Shown: in pieces, positions 57,444 through 64,000 of the stretch
Position numbering within the stretch: the first letter of the stretch is position 1
Layout: the number at the start of each line of letters is the position of its first letter
NCBI GenBank assembly: GCA_018715765.1
Contig: DVKY01000044.1
Span: 1-64,000, forward strand
Direction of reading: 5' to 3'
Length of the DNA stretch: 64,000 bases
Source of the DNA: Fimivicinus intestinavium
Lineage (GTDB): Bacteria; Bacillota; Clostridia; Oscillospirales; Acutalibacteraceae
The notes under the pieces: model-generated
What the model saw: the letters and a program-made list of their open reading frames with translations, nothing else
Told to the model about the DNA's origin: nothing
Databases searched by the model: none
Program-made: the position numbers and the translations under genes

Positions 57444-59879
57444 ATGATGCGCAAAACAAGAAAGAAAGAACCGGCGCCTGGCAAAAAAGCGCCGCTCACC
57501 ATCGCCTATGACGCTTCCAGCCAGGCGATCCGGCTCTCTGTGCCGGAAGGCTGTCACGCCGTGCTGCATGGCACGGATTGCCCGCAAATTGTCGCAAGGG
57601 ATTTAACCGTCCACCCGCCGCTGACCGGTCAGGAGGTGCTGCTCTCCTTCCAGGTGAGCGGCTCGGATGGCAAGCAGGTCGTCACCCGGGATTATTCGAT
57701 TCAAATCCCGGGCCTTTACCGCACAAAGCCCGCACACCCCAAGCCCACCGTCATCCCGGAGCTTGCGCAATGGCACAGCGAAGACAGCGGCTGGTTCCGC
57801 CCCTCTGAAAAAACCGCGATTACCGTTTCCTCCAGCGCGGCTGAGCTGCTTGCCAGCGCGGCGAGGGAATTCCAGCTGGATTACCGGGAGATGACCGGCG
57901 CCGAGCTGCCAATTCGCTATGAAAGCGCGCCTCGGGAAGGGGATTTTTATCTGTCGCTGGAGAAAGAGGATGCTTACCTTGGCGAGGAGGGCTACCGCAT
58001 TGAATCCGGCGCATGCGTCAGGATGACCTCCAGCCATCCATGCGGTGTCTACTGGGCCACGCGCACCATCCTGCAAATGCTGCGGCAAAGCGGCGCGCCC
58101 TACCGCCTGCCCCGCGGGGAGATCCGGGATTACCCTAAATATCCGCTGCGCGGCTTTATGCTGGACGTGGGCCGGCGGCCCTTTTCACTGGAGATTCTGC
58201 GCGATGTGATTCGCAACATGGCGTGGTATAAAATGAACGACCTGCAGCTACATCTCAATGACAACTACATCTGGCTGGAGGATTATAACCAGAGCGGCCA
58301 GGAGCGGGACAGCTTCGATGCCTATGAGGCGATGCGGCTGGAATCCAGCCTGCAAAACGAGGCGGGCCAATCTGCCACAGCGAAGGACTACTCCTATTCC
58401 AAGGCTGGCTTTAAGGCGCTGATCGAGGAGGCGCGGGAGCGCTTTCATGTGCATATCGTACCGGAAATCGACGTGCCTGCACACGCGCTTTCCTTCGCCA
58501 AGGTGTTCCCAGAATGCATGGTGGAGGGGCAGACCTCTCCGCTGCAAAAAAAACGTCCGCTGACAGATCATCTGGATATCAGCCGGCCGGAAGCGGTGGA
58601 TCTGGTCAAACGGATTTTTGACGACTATACCCGCGAGGATGCTCCCGTGTTCGATGCAGAAACCACCGTCCACATCGGTGCAGACGAATTTTTGTCGGAT
58701 TACGGCGCATATCGCCGCTTTGTCAACACTCTAGTGCCGTATTTGAAGCAGACAAACCCCGTCCGGCTCTGGGGCGGCTTTACGTGGATTAAGGATCAGC
58801 CTGTCACCCAAATCCTCCCTGAGGCAATTGAAAACGTGCAGTTGAACCTCTGGTCCAGCGACTGGGCGGACGGCATGGAGATGTATGAGATGGGCTTCCG
58901 GCTCATCAACACAATCGATCATTTGCTCTACATGGTGCCAAACGGAAAAGGCAACAGGGGCAGCTATGCGGATCTGCTCAATAAAAAGAGGGTCTACAAG
59001 CTGTTTGAGCCGCGCAAAATCCGGCTCAAAAACGGAAAATACCGGGCATTGCCCGCTGGGGATCCGCAAATGCTGGGCGCGGCTTACGCTTTGTGGAACG
59101 ATAACATTGACAAAAAGGCCTCCGGCCTGACGGAGGCGGATCTTTTCCTCCGGTTTTTTGATGCACTGCCGCTTTTTTCAGAAAAAACCTGGGCAAATGG
59201 CTGGGAGAAAGGGAGCGCGGCCGCAATCGGCAAGCTCGCCCGCGTGACTGCCTTTGCCCCGCGCAGCAACCCGCTGCGCCGTTCTCCGGCAGCAAAAGGA
59301 TTGTTTGCGGATTACCGCTTTGACGGCGCGCAGCCGCAGAAGGATCTCTCCGGTAACGGGCGCGATCTGGCGGAGCCGGCAGGGGCGGATTTCGGCAAGG
59401 GCCTTATCCTGCGCGGCGGTGAAAGCTACGCCGGTCTGCCGCTTGGCAGCCTGGAGGTTGGCAGCTTTCTCGAAATGGAGCTCACGCTGGCGGAGAAAAA
59501 GCCCGGGCAGATTCTGCTCGAATGCGACGCGCCCTATGGCACGCACGATATCCGTATTACAGCATCTGGGAGGCTTGGCTTTACGCGGGAGAGCTACGAA
59601 TATGAATTCCCCTGCGATATCCCTTTGAACACGCTGGTCACGCTGCGTATCGAGACCCGGCTGCAAAAGACGACGCTCGCTGTCAATGGCGGCAAACCGG
59701 TTCCGGCTGTGGGAAAATTCATTCACAACGGCACAGTCAGGTGCGAAGGGCTCACAAACGCTACCCTCTTCCTGCCGGCAGGGCGCATCGGTTCCCAGAC
59801 GAACGCCGCCAAGGCCGTGATCGCCTCCCTGCGGATAGGGAAGCTCCCCACAGCACGCAAAAAAACAATCTTTGATTGA
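57444..59879 (+). CDS. GH20 beta-N-acetylhexosaminidase
   Basis: This 811-residue protein has an N-terminal Ig-like region (about 15-100), a GH20b domain (about 110-230), a GH20 catalytic barrel (about 230-560) starting YPLRGFMLDVGRRPFSLEILRDVIRNMAWYKMNDLQLHLND, and a C-terminal LamG/concanavalin-like domain (about 610-800). The acid pair is Asp414-Glu415 in HIGADEF, where most members have HIGGDE. It cleaves terminal GlcNAc or GalNAc from host or microbial glycans. No signal peptide is visible from either of two adjacent ATGs, so it would act inside the cell unless exported by another route. Confidence 0.88.
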   Translation: MMRKTRKKEPAPGKKAPLTIAYDASSQAIRLSVPEGCHAVLHGTDCPQIVARDLTVHPPLTGQEVLLSFQVSGSDGKQVVTRDYSIQIPGLYRTKPAHPKPTVIPELAQWHSEDSGWFRPSEKTAITVSSSAAELLASAAREFQLDYREMTGAELPIRYESAPREGDFYLSLEKEDAYLGEEGYRIESGACVRMTSSHPCGVYWATRTILQMLRQSGAPYRLPRGEIRDYPKYPLRGFMLDVGRRPFSLEILRDVIRNMAWYKMNDLQLHLNDNYIWLEDYNQSGQERDSFDAYEAMRLESSLQNEAGQSATAKDYSYSKAGFKALIEEARERFHVHIVPEIDVPAHALSFAKVFPECMVEGQTSPLQKKRPLTDHLDISRPEAVDLVKRIFDDYTREDAPVFDAETTVHIGADEFLSDYGAYRRFVNTLVPYLKQTNPVRLWGGFTWIKDQPVTQILPEAIENVQLNLWSSDWADGMEMYEMGFRLINTIDHLLYMVPNGKGNRGSYADLLNKKRVYKLFEPRKIRLKNGKYRALPAGDPQMLGAAYALWNDNIDKKASGLTEADLFLRFFDALPLFSEKTWANGWEKGSAAAIGKLARVTAFAPRSNPLRRSPAAKGLFADYRFDGAQPQKDLSGNGRDLAEPAGADFGKGLILRGGESYAGLPLGSLEVGSFLEMELTLAEKKPGQILLECDAPYGTHDIRITASGRLGFTRESYEYEFPCDIPLNTLVTLRIETRLQKTTLAVNGGKPVPAVGKFIHNGTVRCEGLTNATLFLPAGRIGSQTNAAKAVIASLRIGKLPTARKKTIFD

Positions 59880-59951
59880 TTCCCCGCAGCTCTCTCGCAG
59901 CAGATGGGGACAGCCGGCGGGCCGCAGGTAAAACGATTTTATAAAAATCGA

Positions 59952-60118
59952 ATCAGACGTTGGACTTCAGATGTGGGAGCCGAAAGGCAACAGCCACAAA
60001 AGACAGTTTGCTGAAAACCTATCCCTCAAAACGCTTTCAGCCATTGCCTCAGAGGCAATGGCCTTTTTGCTTCCACGTCTGATGTCTAATGTCTGACATC
60101 TGAAATCCGGCATCTAAT
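59952..60118. repeat. Heptamer-ended intergenic element (copy B)
   Basis: The left end is ATCAGAC, GTTGGAC, TTCAGAT then GTGGGAGC. The right end is GCTTCCAC then GTCTGAT, GTCTAAT, GTCTGAC, ATCTGAA, ATCCGGC, ATCTAAT in exact 7-bp phase. The last heptamer includes the stop codon of the transglutaminase gene. The core has GGCAACAGCC and a GCCATTGCCTC / GAGGCAATGGC hairpin. Confidence 0.75.
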
Positions 60119-62276
60119 ATACCACCACGCGGAACAGAAGCTTCTTCCAGAGCGGCAGCGCATCGTAAGTGGCGCGCTCCGCCCGCCGCGCTTCGCCGAG
60201 GAGGCGCTCCAACTCCTCCGGAGTGAGCGCATGGCGGCTGAATTTCGCCTTGCGGGCAAGCGCCTGCGCCTCCCCGCTGATTGTGTAGCCAAAGCGGGCC
60301 AGTCGGCAGAGATAGGCGTAAACTGCCAGCGCCGCCCGGTTGCGATCCTTTTGGGCAAACGAGAGCTTTCTGCGCCGCGTCAGCTCCAGCCGCACGGCGG
60401 CCAGCGCAACCAACAGAAGGCCTGCGAGCGCCGGAGCCATCCAATAGGAGGTTTGCGCACCCTCTTGGGCGGCCGCCTCTCCCTGCGTTGGTATTTGTGT
60501 GGGAAGCGTTTCGCGGGAAGAGGCGTCCGTATCCGGCTCCTCCCGTAGGGTGGCCGCTCCGCCGGGCGTCGCTTCTATCGGCGTCCAGCCCTGGCCATCC
60601 ACCCAGACCTCCGCCCAGGCGTGCGCCTGCCGGTCCGGGATTTCGGCATTGCCATCCGCATCAAAATTGCTCTCCTTCACGGTGTAGCCCTCCACATACC
60701 GCGCCGGCACATTCAGAGCGCGCATCAGGGCGACCGCCGCGCTTGCGAAGTGGATACAATAGCCCTCCGGCTGTTCCATCAGGAAATAGGTTACAAAATC
60801 CTCCCCCTCCGGCAGGGTTCCCGGGTGCTCCGTATAGGAGCCGGCGCCGGCTACCTCACCGGCCACTGCCTGCGCGGTGCGCAGCCAATCCTCCGGGCCT
60901 TCGGCAGCCTCCAGTCCAGCCCGCTCCGCATAGGCCAGCAGATCTTCCCGGACGTCATCCGGCAGCTGCGTGTAAAGCTGCTCCATCTGTCTCTCATAGG
61001 CGCGCTCCCGCTCCTTGACGCGGGCGGAAATGCGCGCCTGCATCGCCTCGCGCGGCGGGCTGTAGAACGAGAGGGTATAGGCCCCGTCGACCGGCCCAAT
61101 ATAGGCATCCTGCGTAAAGGTCAGCTCCGCCTGTGGGCTTTCCAGCCGGGCGAGCTGATAGGGATGATACAGATAAGATCGATTGGCCGAAATATTTTCA
61201 ACCGTGATAGAAAACAGCTCTGATGAATCGGGCTCTCCGCCAAGCCCTTCCAGCGCATCCCGCGTATAGAGCAGGGGTTGGAAGGAAACGCCCATTTCCT
61301 CATACGACTCGGTAGAGACCACTTCCCACGAGGTTCCTGTGTAAACAGCGCCCGCCCATGCGCACAGATAGAGCGATTGCGGCTGCTCCATCTGCACGCG
61401 CAGCGCCGTCTTCCCGGTGAAGCTCAGCGCGCCCGCATCCGTCAGATCCGTTCTGCCGGGCGAGCCCGTCATCGGCGCGCCCAGAGAGGGAGCGGAGGAG
61501 GGCGTCTTTCCCGCCTCCAGCAGCTCAGAAGCCGCCTGGAGCAGCTCGCTGCGCACCCGCGCAACGGAGTCGGAGGGGCGGTAGCTCTCCGGAGGGGCGC
61601 ATAAAACCAGAAGCGCGGTTAAAAGGAATGCAAAGGGGGCGAGAATGAGACCGGCTTTTGCCGCCGGCAGCTGCCCGGCGCGGCCTGCCCTGCCGGAGAG
61701 CAGCATCGCCGCCCAAAATCCCACGAGCAGCACCAGCGCCCAGGCGGACGGGAGGAGCCCCACGACAGCGGCGATCCCTAGAAATGGGGCCGTTGCGAGA
61801 AACGAAAAGAAAAAGCTGTGCGCCTTGACAACCGCCCAGGCGAGATACCCCACCAGCGGAAACTGCACCACGCGGAAAAACATGCGGCATGCCGCCAGCT
61901 CCTCCTGCGACTGCGGAGGCGCAAATTGGCCAAGCCCTGTAAAAACCACCGACGCCTGGGTGGAGAACTGCTCCGCCACAAATACCGCTCCGCTGACGAC
62001 CTGACGAAACACAAAAGCAACCAGCACCCCCCACAGCAAAAAAGCAGTGAGGTATGCAACCCCGCGATGCTTCGGGAGCAAAAAAACAGCCAGAAACAGC
62101 AACGCCGTCGGCAGCGCCCAGATAAGCGCCGTTCGCGATTCCGGCAGATAGAACGATTGAAAAAAGCAGAAAAGCGTCCCATACACACCGGCCAGCAGCA
62201 AAAGCGCGCCGCAGCAAAAACGCACCGCATAACCGGGCAGCACCCCGGCAGAGCGAGGAGTGGTCAGCAGTTTCAT
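60114..62276 (-). CDS. Transglutaminase-like membrane protein
   Basis: This 720-residue protein has about seven N-terminal membrane helices (to residue 205), a DUF3488-type extracytoplasmic region, then a transglutaminase core with EGYCIHFASAAVALMRALNVPARYVEGY (catalytic Cys) and QAHAWAEVWVDGQGWTPIEATPGG (catalytic His and acid). A further membrane helix (about 620-640) and a cytoplasmic tail follow. It is found with MoxR and DUF58 in a conserved cassette thought to assemble or remodel surface proteins or respond to envelope stress. The ATG at 62276 overlaps the DUF58 gene by four bases and has AGGAGGGGAG. Confidence 0.9.
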   Translation of the reverse strand: MKLLTTPRSAGVLPGYAVRFCCGALLLLAGVYGTLFCFFQSFYLPESRTALIWALPTALLFLAVFLLPKHRGVAYLTAFLLWGVLVAFVFRQVVSGAVFVAEQFSTQASVVFTGLGQFAPPQSQEELAACRMFFRVVQFPLVGYLAWAVVKAHSFFFSFLATAPFLGIAAVVGLLPSAWALVLLVGFWAAMLLSGRAGRAGQLPAAKAGLILAPFAFLLTALLVLCAPPESYRPSDSVARVRSELLQAASELLEAGKTPSSAPSLGAPMTGSPGRTDLTDAGALSFTGKTALRVQMEQPQSLYLCAWAGAVYTGTSWEVVSTESYEEMGVSFQPLLYTRDALEGLGGEPDSSELFSITVENISANRSYLYHPYQLARLESPQAELTFTQDAYIGPVDGAYTLSFYSPPREAMQARISARVKERERAYERQMEQLYTQLPDDVREDLLAYAERAGLEAAEGPEDWLRTAQAVAGEVAGAGSYTEHPGTLPEGEDFVTYFLMEQPEGYCIHFASAAVALMRALNVPARYVEGYTVKESNFDADGNAEIPDRQAHAWAEVWVDGQGWTPIEATPGGAATLREEPDTDASSRETLPTQIPTQGEAAAQEGAQTSYWMAPALAGLLLVALAAVRLELTRRRKLSFAQKDRNRAALAVYAYLCRLARFGYTISGEAQALARKAKFSRHALTPEELERLLGEARRAERATYDALPLWKKLLFRVVVY

Positions 62277-63289
62277 CGGCTCCCCTCCTCTTCCTCTCCA
62301 TAAACAGTAATCCCATCCGCATGGATCAGGAACAGAAGATCCGCTCCCGGCGCATTCAACTGCTCGCGATATGCTTCCACGCGTCTTTCCGTCTCCTCCA
62401 TCGGGTGGGAGCAGGCCTCGCGCATAGCCGCCAGGAAGGACGCCTGATCCTCTACCAGATGGGTGGGGAGCTCCGCCTGCGCAGCATCGTACCATTGCAG
62501 GCTGTGCGCGCATTGATAAGCCAGCAATTCCTCAGAGAGGCCCATCACCCGGGCAAGCGTTTGATCCGCCTGCTCCGGCTCGCCGCTCAGGCAGAACGCC
62601 AGCACAACGCTCGGCTGCGGCGATTGCTCCGCCTCCCGAACGATGAGCTTCTGCAGCTTGGAGGAAAGCTTCCAATGCACATCCCGCAGCTGGTCGCCAT
62701 CCCGAAACTCCCGCACTGCGCTGCGCTCCTCGCCGCCTTTGCCTGCTGCAGCGGATGCGCCCGCCTGCGCGGCGCCGGGCAGCAGCAGCGCCACCTCCCC
62801 CTGAAAGGGGAGTGCCTGCGGCAGCACCAGCACCTCCACGGGCTGCGGTAAGGCGACGCGGAAGGAAAACAGCCCCATCAAATCAACCAGCCGCGCGCTG
62901 GTAACGCGGCAGCGCACCGTGCCGCAATGCTCCCACAGGCATGGCAGCTCTGCGCACGGCTCTCCCCGCGATGGGAAGCAGCCCTTTTTATCCGCTTCTT
63001 CTCCTGTTAACAGGTTTTGGCAATGCAGGCGCAGGCGGACCCCGTGGATCGGGAAGCGCGACGAGATCTCAACCCGCGCAGTCAGCACTTCGCCCTGACG
63101 CAGCGCTTCCTGATCCGCCGTCAGGCGCAGTCGCAGGGTAAAAAGCCCCGGCAGGCTGAGCAGAACCTCCAGCGGCACCAGCAGCAGAAGCAGCGCCAGC
63201 AGCAGCCAGGAGAGGTAGCGTGTGTCAATCACATAATAGGCCGCAGCCATGGCCAGCAGCCAAAGATATAGAATACGATACCGGTTCAT
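62273..63289 (-). CDS. DUF58 domain-containing membrane protein
   Basis: This 338-residue protein has two N-terminal membrane helices (about 8-45), an extracellular-type beta domain, and the DUF58 von Willebrand A-like domain with EFRDGDQLRDVHWKLSSKLQKLIVRE. DUF58 proteins partner with MoxR AAA+ ATPases. It is between the two partners of the cassette, four bases after MoxR and overlapping the transglutaminase gene by four. Confidence 0.92.
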   Translation of the reverse strand: MNRYRILYLWLLAMAAAYYVIDTRYLSWLLLALLLLLVPLEVLLSLPGLFTLRLRLTADQEALRQGEVLTARVEISSRFPIHGVRLRLHCQNLLTGEEADKKGCFPSRGEPCAELPCLWEHCGTVRCRVTSARLVDLMGLFSFRVALPQPVEVLVLPQALPFQGEVALLLPGAAQAGASAAAGKGGEERSAVREFRDGDQLRDVHWKLSSKLQKLIVREAEQSPQPSVVLAFCLSGEPEQADQTLARVMGLSEELLAYQCAHSLQWYDAAQAELPTHLVEDQASFLAAMREACSHPMEETERRVEAYREQLNAPGADLLFLIHADGITVYGEEEEGSR

Positions 63290-63293
63290 TGCG

Positions 63294-64000
63294 TCACCTG
63301 AGCCTGGGCGCAGGCGTTTTATGCAGGAGCTCTGCCAGCAGCTCCCGCGGCTGCTGCCCCTGCGCTTTGGCCTGCGCGGTCAAAAGAAGCCGGTGTGCCG
63401 CACAATCCGGATAAATTGCGCGGACATCCTCCGGCACAACATAATCACGTCCGTCCATCCATGCGCAGGCCTGCGAAAGCGCCATAGCCGCCACAGAGCA
63501 GCGCGGGCTCACGCCCTGCCGGATGGATTTATGCCCGCGTGTCGCGCGGGCAAGCCGCACGATATAATCATAGATTTCTTCATGGACGAACACACGGGAG
63601 ACCTCTTCCCTCATCTGTAGCAGCGCCTGCGCATCCGCGACCTTCTGTACGGCCTGATTACGGGCTTCCCCATGCTTGCGCCGAAGCATCTCCCGCTCGG
63701 CCGCCGCATCCGGGTAACCGATGGAAAGGCGCATCATAAACCGGTCCAGCTGGGAATCCGGCAGCAGCTGCGTTCCCGCAGAACCGGTTGGATTCTGCGT
63801 AGCGATCACGGTAAAAGGCTGCGGGATCTGGTGCGTTACGCCGTCAACCGTTACGCTGCCCTCCTCCATCGCCTCCAGCAGCGCCGATTGCGTGCGGGAA
63901 GAGGCGCGGTTGATCTCATCCGCCAGCAGCAGATTGCAGATTGCAGCGCCGGGCTGATATTCCATCGCGCCCGTTTCGCGGCGGTAAATGGAAAAGCCCG
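63294..64000 (-). CDS. MoxR-type AAA+ ATPase, 5' part outside window
   Basis: At least 235 residues of the C-terminal part are present: FSIYRRETGAMEYQPGAAICNLLLADEINRASSRTQSALLEAMEE (Walker B and sensor region), VIATQNPTGSAGTQLLPDSQLDRFMM (sensor 1), then the lid domain with SPRCSVAAMALSQACAWMDGRDYVVPEDV. The start and Walker A lie beyond the right edge. MoxR ATPases act as chaperones for VWA-domain proteins such as the DUF58 partner next door. Confidence 0.95.
   Translation of the reverse strand, partial: GFSIYRRETGAMEYQPGAAICNLLLADEINRASSRTQSALLEAMEEGSVTVDGVTHQIPQPFTVIATQNPTGSAGTQLLPDSQLDRFMMRLSIGYPDAAAEREMLRRKHGEARNQAVQKVADAQALLQMREEVSRVFVHEEIYDYIVRLARATRGHKSIRQGVSPRCSVAAMALSQACAWMDGRDYVVPEDVRAIYPDCAAHRLLLTAQAKAQGQQPRELLAELLHKTPAPRLR

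Overview
The window looks like a chromosomal segment of a Gram-positive anaerobe of the class Clostridia, most likely Oscillospirales/Ruminococcaceae-type. The evidence is a GC-rich genome with strong AGGAGG-type ribosome binding sites and frequent TTG starts, an Rnf complex, tandem AbrB/zinc-ribbon regulators, a two-gene SufC-SufBD system, an L10 leader, a yybP-ykoY manganese riboswitch and a Firmicutes-type LexA box. This placement is inference from gene content. No rRNA, tRNA or CRISPR array was found.

Layout. 1-6.4 kb: the end of an SOS-controlled small gene, a polysaccharide deacetylase, a P-type cation ATPase behind a Mn2+ riboswitch, and two paralogous lipoproteins. 6.5-15.3 kb: an iron-dependent alcohol dehydrogenase with a long structured leader, then a divergent ApbE / NusG-domain-II / Gx-transporter / RnfCDGEAB cluster, a complete flavinylated Na+/H+-pumping ferredoxin:NAD oxidoreductase with its own flavin transferase. 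15.4-18.6 kb: two tandem sialidase-type enzymes and an XRE regulator. 18.7-20.3 kb: an MgtE Mg2+ transporter behind a structured leader with a terminator and an SD-masking hairpin.

20.5-32.0 kb: a compact one-strand island of 18 intact phage-derived genes (terminase, portal, protease, capsid, connectors, LysM hub, spike, baseplate W/J/I, fibre). It has no recognisable sheath, tape measure, integrase, lysis, replication or repressor gene, so it looks like a domesticated, gene-transfer-agent-like or otherwise minimal particle. 32.1-37.5 kb: a membrane-anchored protein of unknown function convergent with rpmG-secE-nusG-rplK-rplA-rplJ-rplL. The operon ends in a terminator and is not followed by rpoBC.

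37.8-45.1 kb: a serine hydrolase, two lysoplasmalogenase-like proteins, a DUF2089/DUF4097 pair with a palindromic operator, a surface SGNH esterase and two AbrB regulators. 45.6-57 kb (minus strand): a large membrane protein, SufBD/SufC, base-excision repair (MutY and a uracil/hypoxanthine-type glycosylase) with AGCS and MFS transporters, HemW, a diaminopentanoate-dehydrogenase-like oxidoreductase and TcdA. 57.4-64 kb: a GH20 hexosaminidase with no visible export signal and the MoxR / DUF58 / transglutaminase operon, which runs off the right edge.

Two things stand out as possibly undescribed. One is the sheath-less, tape-measure-less phage island. The other is a dispersed family of about 150-170 bp intergenic elements whose inverted ends are built of degenerate 7-bp tandem repeats (RTCTGAN).
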